A DNA stretch of 48,478 bases from an uncultured Bacilli bacterium (GTDB taxonomy: Bacteria > Bacillota_I > Bacilli_A > RF39 > UBA660): NCBI GenBank assembly GCA_947623935.1, contig CANQIE010000005.1, positions 1 to 48,478 on the forward strand, written 5' to 3'. Below the pieces are notes generated by a model. The model was not told the origin of the DNA. It saw only the letters and a list, made by a program, of their open reading frames with translations, and did no database searches. Positions 32,197 through 40,948 of this stretch are shown here, piece by piece (positions within the stretch are counted from its first letter, which is position 1; each line of letters starts with the position of its first letter). The translations under genes were made by a program, and so were the position numbers.

Positions 32197-34215
32197 ATGG
32201 AAGAGAAAAGAAATATGAAAGGTTTAGCTGCTGTATGCCTATTGGTATTAGCTTTAGTCCTCATTACCGTAGGAACCACTTTTGCTTTCTTTCAATATTC
32301 AAGACAAGGAGATACAGAAAATAAGATTGAAACAGGAACTTTAACTTTTCTTTATGATGAAAGTAAAAGTAAAGATGGAGGAGTATCTATAGAGAATGCT
32401 TTTCCAATGAGTGATGAAGATGGAGAAGTCTTAGATCAAGCGAATAAAGATGTCTTTGACTTTGATGTAAGGGCAACAACCAAAGGAGCAGCTATTAATT
32501 ATGAAATATATGTAACTAAAGAAAATATTTCTACTTTACCAGAACAAGTAGTAAAAACTTATTTAAGAGTTGTAAAGGATGGAGCAGAAAGTGACCCCGA
32601 AACAAAGGGATTACCAACAGGAAATAATTTAAATTTATATAGTGAATTATATGATAGTAAAGTACCAAGTCTATTAAAAGATACAAGTATATCAAAAGCA
32701 AAGACATTATATAGAGAAGAAATTCCGGATGGTCAAAGCAATTATGAAAAAACATTCCGGTATAGAATGTGGATCGATGAAAAAGCGAATCAAGTAGTAA
32801 ATGGAAGTTGGATATATAATAATATGACTTTCTCTGTAAAAGTAAATGTATATGCACAGAATGGAGCAATAGATGATCCAACAGCACCTTCAACAAATCC
32901 ATATCAAGAGTCACAAGATAAAAGTGGAGCCAATGTACCTGCTTTAGTAGAAGGGTTAATACCAGTGGTTTATGATGGAGCACAACAAAAGTGGGTAAAG
33001 GCAGGATATGCTGGATGGTATAATTATGACAAACAGGAATGGGCGAATGCAGTAACGGTTACTGCAACACATAGAAATGCATATCAAGAAGCAGAACCAG
33101 GAATAGAAATACCCATGGAAGATATCAATACAATGTGGGTCTGGATACCAAGATATGAATATAATTATGTAACAATTGCAGATTATGCAGGAGGGGAAGA
33201 TGCCAATCATCCTGGAGCAATAGATATTAACTTTATCAATGGAGTTAATGATACACCAAGTGATTCAGTAAATTATAAAGTACATCCAGCCTTTAACTTT
33301 GGAGATGACAAATTAACAGGATTCTGGTATGGAAAGTTTGAAACAAGTAGTAAAGAAACCTGTACTGCAGCAAGTGATTCAGTAAATACTGGTTGTGATA
33401 AAGACACTTTTACTCCACAAATAAAACCAGGAGTAACTTCATGGGGAGGAATAAGATTATCTACCATGTTTACAGTATCCCGCAAGATGGAAGTGAATAC
33501 AAATGAATATGGATTTACTGGTGGAAATATAGATACCCATATGAGTAAGAATAGTGAATGGGGTTCAGTTGCCTACTTATCCCAAAGTAAGTATGGAAAA
33601 TATGGAAATATTTTATATACCGATATTTATAAAGAAATATATCAAAATAAGTCTGACAAGTTTATTACCGGAAGTAGTAATGGAACACCCCCTCAGTCAA
33701 ATGCTCGAGAAGAGCAGTATGCATACAATGATATGATCAATTTAGGGGAAGGTCACGGGATAGGTGGACCAGGTGCATCTACTACTGGAAACATCACAGG
33801 AGTCTATGATATGAATGGAGGAAGGCCGGAATATGTAATGGGTGCACTAAAAGATGATAATACAGATAAACCAGCAATCAACAATTCTGGATTTACTGAT
33901 GATAGTATTGAACATACAAAAATACCAGATGCCAAGTATTATGACTTATATACAAGCACTAATCATAGTTCCAATGATGGAAGATTATCTGCGACTGCAT
34001 GTAATGGAGGAGTATGTTATGGACATGCATTATCAGAAACAATAGGATGGTATAGTGATAGATGGCTTTTTCCAATGCCTTCGTCTTCATGGATCGTCCG
34101 TGGCGGCCACTACTCCTATGGTGTAGATTCCGGAGTGTTCCGTTTCGGCAGTTATGATGGGAATAGTGTTTTCCAATACTCGTTCCGCTTAGCGCTTGCC
34201 CCTACTGGAGTGTAA
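32197..34215 (+). CDS. SipW-type secreted protein with DGR-like variable C-terminus
   Basis: A 672-residue secreted or pilin-like protein. Residues 1-33 form a signal/membrane segment of the SipW/TasA (camelysin) type, ending TVGTTFAFFQYSRQGDT, followed by a beta-rich domain to about 230. From about 245 to the end lies a C-type-lectin/formylglycine-enzyme-like domain (MWVWIPRYEYNYV, WYGKFETSS, SEWGSVAYLSQSKYG). The last part (WIVRGGHYSYGVDSGVFRF and onward, residues 632-665) matches the variable-region pattern of DGR targets. ATG 32197 follows AAAGGAG; an in-frame ATG at 32161 lacks one. No reverse transcriptase lies in the window. Expected role: a surface binding protein with changeable specificity. 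Confidence 0.82.
   Translation: MEEKRNMKGLAAVCLLVLALVLITVGTTFAFFQYSRQGDTENKIETGTLTFLYDESKSKDGGVSIENAFPMSDEDGEVLDQANKDVFDFDVRATTKGAAINYEIYVTKENISTLPEQVVKTYLRVVKDGAESDPETKGLPTGNNLNLYSELYDSKVPSLLKDTSISKAKTLYREEIPDGQSNYEKTFRYRMWIDEKANQVVNGSWIYNNMTFSVKVNVYAQNGAIDDPTAPSTNPYQESQDKSGANVPALVEGLIPVVYDGAQQKWVKAGYAGWYNYDKQEWANAVTVTATHRNAYQEAEPGIEIPMEDINTMWVWIPRYEYNYVTIADYAGGEDANHPGAIDINFINGVNDTPSDSVNYKVHPAFNFGDDKLTGFWYGKFETSSKETCTAASDSVNTGCDKDTFTPQIKPGVTSWGGIRLSTMFTVSRKMEVNTNEYGFTGGNIDTHMSKNSEWGSVAYLSQSKYGKYGNILYTDIYKEIYQNKSDKFITGSSNGTPPQSNAREEQYAYNDMINLGEGHGIGGPGASTTGNITGVYDMNGGRPEYVMGALKDDNTDKPAINNSGFTDDSIEHTKIPDAKYYDLYTSTNHSSNDGRLSATACNGGVCYGHALSETIGWYSDRWLFPMPSSSWIVRGGHYSYGVDSGVFRFGSYDGNSVFQYSFRLALAPTGV
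34078..34200 (+). other. Putative DGR variable region (VR)
   Basis: About 50% GC, against roughly 35% in the rest of the gene. Of 17 codons at the positions that vary in known DGR targets, 16 end in C or T (for example CAC, TCC, GAT, CGT, AGT, TTC), as expected when AAC/AAT codons of a template are rewritten at their A residues. The rest of the gene prefers A-ending codons. The region ends just before the stop. Confidence 0.72.
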
Positions 34216-34243
34216 GTATTTTAAATTATTACATTAACTTTGT

Positions 34244-34292
34244 ATAGAAAGTAGGCTTCCTACTTTCTATTCTTTTTTAATTTTTTTTACAT
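34244..34292 (+). terminator. Terminator behind the variable region
   Basis: Perfect 12-base stem ATAGAAAGTAGG/CCTACTTTCTAT with a CTT loop, then T-rich sequence. Hairpins just after the variable region help retrohoming in known DGRs, so a second role is possible. Confidence 0.8.
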
Positions 34293-34313
34293 AGAATAAA
34301 TTAGGTGAAATGT

Positions 34314-34544
34314 ATGCGTTTATCCGACTTACAAAATAAAAATGTAGTGAATATTAATGATGGTAGAAATATTGGTAATATTATCGATGTGAAAATCGAT
34401 CAAGAAAAGGGAAGTATTACTTCTTTTGTGATTGAACCGAATAAAAACTTTCGTTTTATGGGAAGAGGCCAAAATACAGAAATTGATTGGAACTCTATTA
34501 CAAAGATAGGGGAAGATGTGATTTTAGTTAAAATTACTTTATAA
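34314..34544 (+). CDS. YlmC/YmxH family PRC-barrel protein
   Basis: A 76-residue PRC-barrel protein of the YlmC/YmxH type found in spore formers. It starts MRLSDLQNKNVVNINDGRN and has the typical IGNIIDVKID and IDWNSITKIGEDVILV strands. The function is not settled; the genes are linked with sporulation and cell division clusters. ATG 34314 follows TTAGGTG; an upstream in-frame GTG at 34305 has no ribosome site. Confidence 0.85.
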   Translation: MRLSDLQNKNVVNINDGRNIGNIIDVKIDQEKGSITSFVIEPNKNFRFMGRGQNTEIDWNSITKIGEDVILVKITL

Positions 34545-34587
34545 AAAGTTTAAAATCAAGTATAATATGCTTGAGGAAGAACTTGGA

Positions 34588-36840
34588 ATGAAAAAAATTG
34601 AATTATTATCTCCCGTAGGAGATGAAAAATCACTCTATCAAGCTATTCATAATGGATGTGACGCGTTATATTTAAGTGGCACTTCTTTTGGTGCTAGGAA
34701 ATATGCTCCTAATTTTACCAATGAGGCTTTGGAGAAAGCGACTAAGTATTGTCATCTTTATGGTGTTAAGATTTATGTAACTGTTAATACGTTGATTAAA
34801 GACAGTGAAATGGAAGAGTTAACTACTTATATTGACTTTTTATATCGTATTGGTGTCGATGCTTTAATTATGCAAGATTTAGGAGCGATTGCTTTCGTTC
34901 GAAAAAGATATCCTGATTTTGAAATCCATGCCTCCACTCAATTACATAACCACAATATAGAAGATTTAAAACTCTTAAAAAAATTAGGTGTAAAAAGGTG
35001 CGTTTTAGCAAGAGAATTATCGCTTGAAGAGATTAAAGACTTAGGGGATATCATCGATTTAGAAGTTTTTGTACATGGAGCCTTGTGTATTTCTTATTCA
35101 GGGCAATGCCTCTTCAGTAGTAAAATACTAGATCGTAGTGGAAATCGTGGCAGTTGTGCAGGTTTTTGTAGACTTCCTTATACCTTAGAAGAAAATGGAC
35201 AAGTAGTAAAAGGGATTGATTCCTATCTTTTAAGTCCAAGAGAATTAAATACGCTTCCTAAATTGAATGAATTATTAGCGTTAGACAATGTTACTAGTTT
35301 TAAAATTGAAGGAAGAATGAAAAGTCCTGAGTATGTTGGATTTGTAACAAGACTTTATCGAAAAGCGATCGATTCATATTATTTAGGAAAAATAAAGAAC
35401 TTTTCTTCTGAAGATGAAAAACATTTAGAAGTACTCTATAACCGTACTTTTACATTAGGACATCTTTTTCATGCTAAGAAAGATTTGCTTATGAATGGAA
35501 AGACTCCTAATCATATAGGAATACCTCTAGGAAAAGTCATTGAAGTAAATCCTAGAAAGATTAAGATTTTACTAGAGGATGAGTTAAATCAAAACGATGG
35601 CGTACGGTTTCCGAACGATGAAGGCATGATCGCGAACTTTATCTATAATAAAGAAGGAAAACTTATTTCTTCGGCTAAGGAGCATGAAGTCATTTCTTTA
35701 GATAATAAAGTAGGCTTAGTACAACTTGGCGAAGTACGAAAAACTTTAGATCAAAAACTACTTACGGAACTTGATCATTATGAAGAAAAGAAAATTCCTG
35801 TTGAAGGAAAAATTATTGTTAAAGTAGGAGAAAAGTTACAATTAGAACTTACGGATGGTCTTTATACGGTTCAAGTAGAAGGATCTCTTGTCGAAGAGGC
35901 AAAGACTGCTCCTTTATCGGAAGAGCGTATTAAGACGCAGATGAATAAAATTCAAGATACTCCTTTTGTGTTTACTACTTTGTTAGTTATGACCGATCAT
36001 GCATTTGTTCCTATGAGTGCTTTAAATGAAATAAGAAGAGAGGCTATTACTAAACTAGTTACCTTACGAGAAGGGAAGAAAAGAGAAAAAGTTCCTTGTG
36101 AAGTAAAAGAACATCTTTCTTTTGAAGAAGAAAATAAAGTATCTTTAAGTGTTTCTGTTCGTACTAAGGAACAGTATGAAATAGTAAAAAGGTTAGGAAT
36201 AGATCGTATCTATGTAAGTGATGAAGTACTTTACAACGAAGAAAGAGATGTGGAAAATGTTTATTTAAGACTCAGTCGTGTTAAAGATTGTTATCAAGAC
36301 TATCAAAATGAACGTTTGTTGATAGGGGAGATTGGAGGACTACATTTAACAAGTCATAACCAAGTGATTACGGATTACTTTACCAATGCTTATAATGCAA
36401 AAACAGTTTCTTTCTTCTTATCTCAAGGAGTTCAAAAAGTGACTTTATCGGTTGAGTTAAAGAAAGAAGAAATTTCATCTTTAATTGATAATTTTAAAAA
36501 AGAGCATCAAAAGAATCCTCCTTTAGAAACCGTTATTTATGGAAGAATTGAACTCATGATTATGAAACATTGCCCTGTTTCTACCGCTTTAGTAAAGAGT
36601 GGACCTTGTTCTTTGTGTAAACAAAATAAATATGCTTTAATTGATCGAAATCAAAAGAAGTATCCTCTTATTATGGAATGCCCTTATACCCATATCTTCC
36701 ATCATGAAATAGAAAATCATTTACAAGATATTCCTTTCTATTTGGAAAAAGGAATTAAAAACTTTCGTGTTGAACTATTTGATGAAAAGGAAGAAGAAAT
36801 AACCCATCTTCTTTCGGAACTTAAAAAAATGTTGGGATAA
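34588..36840 (+). CDS. U32 family peptidase / RlhA-like protein
   Basis: A 750-residue U32-family protein. The first 300 residues form the U32 barrel, with IELLSPVGDEKSLYQAIHNG, DALIMQDLGAI, FEIHASTQLH, VFVHGALCISYSGQC and a Cys-rich stretch (SGNRGSCAGFCRLPY). The C-terminal half is the DUF3656-like extension, with further Cys near the end (KHCPVS, GPCSLCKQ, MECPY) that could bind a cluster. In E. coli the long form, RlhA, hydroxylates 23S rRNA C2501, so an rRNA-modifying role is likely rather than proteolysis. ATG 34588 is used because TATAAT at 34561-34566 lies directly before the in-frame ATG at 34567. Confidence 0.88.
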   Translation: MKKIELLSPVGDEKSLYQAIHNGCDALYLSGTSFGARKYAPNFTNEALEKATKYCHLYGVKIYVTVNTLIKDSEMEELTTYIDFLYRIGVDALIMQDLGAIAFVRKRYPDFEIHASTQLHNHNIEDLKLLKKLGVKRCVLARELSLEEIKDLGDIIDLEVFVHGALCISYSGQCLFSSKILDRSGNRGSCAGFCRLPYTLEENGQVVKGIDSYLLSPRELNTLPKLNELLALDNVTSFKIEGRMKSPEYVGFVTRLYRKAIDSYYLGKIKNFSSEDEKHLEVLYNRTFTLGHLFHAKKDLLMNGKTPNHIGIPLGKVIEVNPRKIKILLEDELNQNDGVRFPNDEGMIANFIYNKEGKLISSAKEHEVISLDNKVGLVQLGEVRKTLDQKLLTELDHYEEKKIPVEGKIIVKVGEKLQLELTDGLYTVQVEGSLVEEAKTAPLSEERIKTQMNKIQDTPFVFTTLLVMTDHAFVPMSALNEIRREAITKLVTLREGKKREKVPCEVKEHLSFEEENKVSLSVSVRTKEQYEIVKRLGIDRIYVSDEVLYNEERDVENVYLRLSRVKDCYQDYQNERLLIGEIGGLHLTSHNQVITDYFTNAYNAKTVSFFLSQGVQKVTLSVELKKEEISSLIDNFKKEHQKNPPLETVIYGRIELMIMKHCPVSTALVKSGPCSLCKQNKYALIDRNQKKYPLIMECPYTHIFHHEIENHLQDIPFYLEKGIKNFRVELFDEKEEEITHLLSELKKMLG

Positions 36841-36890
36841 AGTACATACAAAGCAAAAAAATTATGTTAAAATAAGAATAGGAGGCGCTT

Positions 36891-37427
36891 ATGAAGACAA
36901 AAAAAGAAAGAGAACGAATCGAAAAAAAAGACCGTTTTATACGTTACTTAGAATTAGTACTTATTTTTGCTTTAACCATTGTATTCATGTTAGGACTTAG
37001 AATCTTTTATTTAAACGATCAAAACTATCAAAAGACGATTCCTATTATGCGTGATGTTTTATTTGAAATTAGAGCTAGTGAAGTTGAAAACTTTGTCAAT
37101 GAAAAACAAGATGCCATTCTCTATGTTGGAACTTCAGCCAATGATGCGTCTCGTACTTTTGAAAAAGATTTTAAACCGTATGTTGAAGAAAATCATTTGG
37201 AAGATGTGATTACGTATTTAAATTTGAGTGATGCTAATGTAGACGATTTTTATACTACTTTTAATAATCAATATAACTATAGTACGTCTTGGTCTTATCC
37301 TGCTTTTATTGTTTTTGAAGATGGAAAAGTAAAAAATATTTTAGCTTCTACTAAGAGTAAAACTTTTGATATTAATGAAGTGGATTGGTTCTTAAGAGAT
37401 AATGGTTTGGGAGTGTATTTAAAATGA
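36891..37427 (+). CDS. Membrane-anchored thioredoxin-fold-like protein
   Basis: A 178-residue protein with a basic N-terminus, one membrane segment (about 20-42) and an outer domain that looks like a thioredoxin fold. It has AILYVGTSANDASRTFEKDF where a CxxC would normally follow the first strand, and YPAFIVFEDGKV with the cis-Pro position. No Cys is present, so redox work is excluded. The stop overlaps the start of the trmL gene by 4 bases. TAGGAGGCGC precedes the start. Confidence 0.65.
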   Translation: MKTKKERERIEKKDRFIRYLELVLIFALTIVFMLGLRIFYLNDQNYQKTIPIMRDVLFEIRASEVENFVNEKQDAILYVGTSANDASRTFEKDFKPYVEENHLEDVITYLNLSDANVDDFYTTFNNQYNYSTSWSYPAFIVFEDGKVKNILASTKSKTFDINEVDWFLRDNGLGVYLK

Positions 37428-37945
37428 TTCACATTGTATTATACGAACCTGAAATTCCTGAAAATACTGGAAACATTATGCGTACTTGTGTAGCGACTGG
37501 AACAAAGTTACATTTAATTGGACCTTTAGGTTTTTCGCTTTCTTCGAATCATTTAAAACGAAGTGGAGTCAATTATATTGATAAGTTATGGTATAAAGTG
37601 TACGATGATTTTGAAGATTTTAAAAATCAAAATAAGGGAACGTATTACTATTTTACTAGGTATGGAAAAAAGCCTCATTCTTCTTTTGATTTTTCGAATA
37701 AAGAGGAAGAAATCTACTTGATATTTGGAAAAGAGTCCACGGGGATTCCTAAAGAAATTTTAAAAGAGGATCTAGATCATTGTGTACGTATTCCCATGAG
37801 TGAAGATGTGCGAGCACTCAATTTATCCAATTGTTGTGCGGTTGCGCTATACGAAGTTTTAAGGCAACAAGATTATCTGGATTTATTTCGAGAGGAACCA
37901 GATGTAGGAGAAGGACACAAAGGAAAAGATTATTTAGAAAACTAA
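37424..37945 (+). CDS. trmL: tRNA (cytidine/uridine-34 2'-O)-methyltransferase
   Basis: A 173-residue SPOUT (knotted) methyltransferase that methylates the ribose at the wobble base of tRNA-Leu. Signs: VLYEPEIPENTGNIMRTC (about residues 5-22), LHLIGPLGFSLSSNHLKRSG, LIFGKESTGIPKEIL (about 99-113) and RIPMSEDVRALNLSNCCAVA (about 123-142), which forms the knot. The length is typical. It overlaps the preceding gene by 4 bases and is followed by a terminator. Confidence 0.95.
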   Translation: MIHIVLYEPEIPENTGNIMRTCVATGTKLHLIGPLGFSLSSNHLKRSGVNYIDKLWYKVYDDFEDFKNQNKGTYYYFTRYGKKPHSSFDFSNKEEEIYLIFGKESTGIPKEILKEDLDHCVRIPMSEDVRALNLSNCCAVALYEVLRQQDYLDLFREEPDVGEGHKGKDYLEN

Positions 37946-37948
37946 ATT

Positions 37949-37980
37949 AAAGCTATGAAAATTTTTTCATGGCTTTTTTG
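37949..37980 (+). terminator. Terminator
   Basis: 13-base stem (37949-37961 and 37964-37976), AAAGCTATGAAAA with TTTTCATGGCTTT, containing one T-G pair; followed by T's. Confidence 0.8.
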
Positions 37981-38037
37981 TGTGCAAAATAAGCATGTTT
38001 CTATAACTTAAACATAATAATGAAATAGGAGGAAACG

Positions 38038-39228
38038 ATGAAAAAGGTTAGTTATTTATTATTGTGTTTAGGTCTCTTTTTAATACCTGTTTTTCCGGTT
38101 TTAGCACTTGGAAATGATGATATTATGTTAATTAATGAGACGGGAAGTGAGGCTACTACCTTGATTCCCAACGCTAAGAGTGGTCTTCTAATGGAAGCTT
38201 CTACGGGGAAAATTCTATTTGAAAAAAATATCGATGAACAAATTAGCGTGGCTTCGATGACCAAGATGATGAGTCAAATTTTAATTTTAGAAGAAAATGA
38301 AAGAGGAAATCTTCCGTGGGATGAAAAAGTTACGGTTAGTAGCAATGCTTCCGGTATGGGTGGAAGTCAGATTTGGCTTGAGACCGGTGAAGTCATGAGT
38401 ATCCGAGATCTTATGAAAGGCTTATCGATGGCCAGTGCTAATGATGCCACGGTGGCTTTAGCAGAAAGAGTTGCAGGAACTGAAGCGGCTTTTGTGGAAC
38501 GGATGAATGAAAAAGCCAAAGAATTAGGTCTTACTAATACGCATTTTATGAATAGTACCGGGTTAGATGAAGAAAACCATTATTCATCTGCACGCGATAT
38601 GGCCATCATTGTAAAAGAATTATTAAAGCACGAGCAGATTTTTGATTTTTCTTCGGTTTATGAAGATTATTTGAGAGTAGATACGCCTAATAAATTTTGG
38701 CTTGTAAATACCAATAAATTAATTCGTACGTATCCTGGAGCCGATGGTCTTAAAACAGGACATACGGATAATGCTCTATATTGTATGGCGGTAACAGCTA
38801 AAAAAGATAATCTTCGTCTTGTTGCATTGGTCTTTGGTGAAGAAAACAGTAAGGTGCGAAATAGTGAGACAGCAGCTCTTTTGGATTATGGATTTAATCT
38901 CTATAAGATGCAACTATTAAAACAAAAAGGAGAAGTGTTGTCTGATATTGAAATGGATCTTTCGGATAAAGGAAAAGTTTCCATTGTTGCTATGGACGAT
39001 ATAGGTGTTGTTACCAAGAAAAGTGAGAAGATGGAGAACGTGACAACGGAACTTGAAATGTTTTCTTTAGATCTTCCACTTAAACCAGGAGATGTCGTTG
39101 GGAAAGTAATTTTAAAACAGAATAATGAAATTTTAGGAGAATATCCGGTTACGGTACAAGAAGAAATTAATCGGATTGGATTCTTTTCTCTTTTTGGTAG
39201 AGTTCTTAAAGGCATGTTTTCATTTTAA
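38038..39228 (+). CDS. dacF: D-alanyl-D-alanine carboxypeptidase (DacF/PBP5 type)
   Basis: A 396-residue low-molecular-weight penicillin-binding protein, which trims peptidoglycan stem peptides. It has a signal peptide (residues 1-24), the active-site SxxK at 73-76 (SMTK), SAN at 133-135, KTG at 239-241, and the usual C-terminal beta domain with a final amphipathic helix (LFGRVLKGMFSF) for membrane attachment. The symbol is chosen for sporulation context; dacA or dacB types cannot be ruled out. GGAGG precedes the ATG. Confidence 0.88.
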   Translation: MKKVSYLLLCLGLFLIPVFPVLALGNDDIMLINETGSEATTLIPNAKSGLLMEASTGKILFEKNIDEQISVASMTKMMSQILILEENERGNLPWDEKVTVSSNASGMGGSQIWLETGEVMSIRDLMKGLSMASANDATVALAERVAGTEAAFVERMNEKAKELGLTNTHFMNSTGLDEENHYSSARDMAIIVKELLKHEQIFDFSSVYEDYLRVDTPNKFWLVNTNKLIRTYPGADGLKTGHTDNALYCMAVTAKKDNLRLVALVFGEENSKVRNSETAALLDYGFNLYKMQLLKQKGEVLSDIEMDLSDKGKVSIVAMDDIGVVTKKSEKMENVTTELEMFSLDLPLKPGDVVGKVILKQNNEILGEYPVTVQEEINRIGFFSLFGRVLKGMFSF

Positions 39229-39244
39229 CAAAGCATGCTTTTTT

Positions 39245-39287
39245 CTTAGGAAATTTGTTAGGAAATTTCCTAAGAAAATGATATACT
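39245..39287 (+). promoter_or_regulatory. Palindromic operator at the regulator's promoter
   Basis: Perfect 16-base palindrome TTAGGAAATTTCCTAA (39258-39273), with an additional CTTAGGAAATTT half-site just before (39245-39256). TATACT at 39282-39287 is a likely -10 box, so a protein bound here would block it. The encoded protein has a C-terminal HTH. Confidence 0.65.
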
Positions 39288-39316
39288 TGTCTTAGAGTGA
39301 AAAAAGAAGGTGTGCT

Positions 39317-40225
39317 ATGAAGACAAGTGAAAAAGATTTAAGAGAGCTTCTTTCTCCTAGACAAGACTTATCGTTTACTGATTTAAAAATCTATTACACA
39401 GAGAAAGGATACGATGTAGGTTCTAACTTTGAACGTCAATTAGACTTTTTTACAACGAATGGGAGTTATAACTTTACTTCCTATCTTTTTTCAGATCATA
39501 ACGACTTGTCGATTCAAGTCATTAAACATAGTGATAAAGAAGAAGTCTATGAGTTTGGACATTGTTCTATTATTCAGGCAACTTACCGCATTTTAGAGAA
39601 ATTACGAATGGAAAATAAGAACAATTTTTCCTACCATCCTGAAAATGATTCTCTTTACGACTATGAAGTGGTTCGTGAAGTCGTTATCAATGCTATGATT
39701 CATAACGATTGGACTATTTCTTCTCCTATCTTTCATCTTTATCCTGACCACTTAGAAATTGAATCTTTTGCTAAAATAGAGGAAGAGAAGCAAGAAGATT
39801 TTTTCTTAGGGAATCTAGTTCCAATCAATCGCGACATTATGCGCATTTTTAAAGATTTATATCTTGCTTCTCATCTAGGGACAGGCCTTCGTAAAATCTT
39901 GAAGAAATATAGTCGCAATATCTATTCTTTTACACCTACTTCTATCCAAGTAGTGATTCCTTATTATTCTAGTTTGTATACAATGAACACACCTCATAAT
40001 AAAAAAAGTTTGTACCGAGTGACCAATATTTCTTCTATTCAATCTTCAATTCTTAAACTGATGGAAGATAAACCTGGGATTACGCAAGATGAAATGGCCC
40101 TTCTTTTAAATGTTACGGCTAGAACTGTACGGAATCACATCAAGTATTTAATGGATGAAAACTATGTGGAAAGAAGAGGGGCTACTAAAAAAGGGGAATG
40201 GCAAGTTTTGAAGCACGAAAAATAA
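39317..40225 (+). CDS. HATPase_c_4-type regulator without AlbA domain
   Basis: A 302-residue protein resembling COG2865-type regulators. The middle (about 85-230) looks like the HATPase_c_4 region, with YDYEVVREVVINAMIHNDW (about 115-133, resembling the Asn-containing N-box) and HLGTGLRKILKKY. The C-terminal part is a helix-turn-helix (MALLLNVTARTVRNHIKYLM, about 264-283). The usual AlbA_2/Schlafen domain is missing or much changed. A perfect palindrome covers its promoter, suggesting self-control. It ends without a strong terminator. Confidence 0.7.
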   Translation: MKTSEKDLRELLSPRQDLSFTDLKIYYTEKGYDVGSNFERQLDFFTTNGSYNFTSYLFSDHNDLSIQVIKHSDKEEVYEFGHCSIIQATYRILEKLRMENKNNFSYHPENDSLYDYEVVREVVINAMIHNDWTISSPIFHLYPDHLEIESFAKIEEEKQEDFFLGNLVPINRDIMRIFKDLYLASHLGTGLRKILKKYSRNIYSFTPTSIQVVIPYYSSLYTMNTPHNKKSLYRVTNISSIQSSILKLMEDKPGITQDEMALLLNVTARTVRNHIKYLMDENYVERRGATKKGEWQVLKHEK

Positions 40226-40294
40226 CTTTTACTTGCGTTTTTTTCACTTTTGTAGTATAATTAAGAAACCTAATGAAAGGAGGATAATCGAACA

Positions 40295-40819
40295 ATGACA
40301 GAGAATCTATTTATGCATTCGATTTCGATTATAAAACCGAGTAGTAATTTAAGTACTTTTGAAGTAGCCACTTACGAAAAAGGAATGCCTTTAGATAATG
40401 GAATACCTTTTTCCTTACATATTTACGCTTTCAATGATTTCTTTCGTAAAAATCAGCTTGATGGACCAATTATTGAAAACAGTGAAGAAGCCTATAAAAT
40501 GATTATTCAAATTGCTTATTTAGTTGATCACAACTATAGTGTATTTTGTGATTTGGATTCCTCTTCAATTCTTGCTTTACCACATCAAGACAAAATACCT
40601 AACGCACTTTATAGAAAAATATTAATGGATAGTAGTGCACTTAATCGTTTTGATATGGTAAGTGTGGGGGCTTTTTCCTATCGTGGAAAAGAAGATTTAC
40701 CCGAAGTTATGCCATTAGTGGACTTTGAACCTAAAGTAGAGGGACTTGCTCCTTTTGAGAAAGCTTTGACTCTTTACATGAAACCACATAACAGTATCAA
40801 GAATGTTTCGATAGCCTAA
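40295..40819 (+). CDS. Unknown 174-residue protein
   Basis: A soluble mixed alpha/beta protein with no family I recognise. The ATG follows GAAAGGAGG at a slightly long spacing of about 12 bases. It is a single gene, preceded by TAGTATAAT at about 40,253-40,261. Neighbours give no lead on function. Confidence 0.6.
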   Translation: MTENLFMHSISIIKPSSNLSTFEVATYEKGMPLDNGIPFSLHIYAFNDFFRKNQLDGPIIENSEEAYKMIIQIAYLVDHNYSVFCDLDSSSILALPHQDKIPNALYRKILMDSSALNRFDMVSVGAFSYRGKEDLPEVMPLVDFEPKVEGLAPFEKALTLYMKPHNSIKNVSIA

Positions 40820-40883
40820 AAAAGATGCTTTTAGTTAGCACCTTTTTCTTTGCGTAATTTTTTTGTCTTTTAAGTGTCAATTG

Positions 40884-40916
40884 AGGCTTTAAAGATTGAT
40901 AACGAAAGCCTATAAT
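40884..40916 (+). promoter_or_regulatory. prs promoter with AGGCTTT/AAAGCCT inverted repeat
   Basis: AGGCTTT (40884-40890) and AAAGCCT (40905-40911) form a perfect 7-base inverted repeat with 14 bases between, ending at TATAAT (40911-40916). It overlaps the promoter and may be an operator. Confidence 0.45.
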
Positions 40917-40948
40917 GATAAAATAGATGTGGAGGGATGGAAGGAAGT

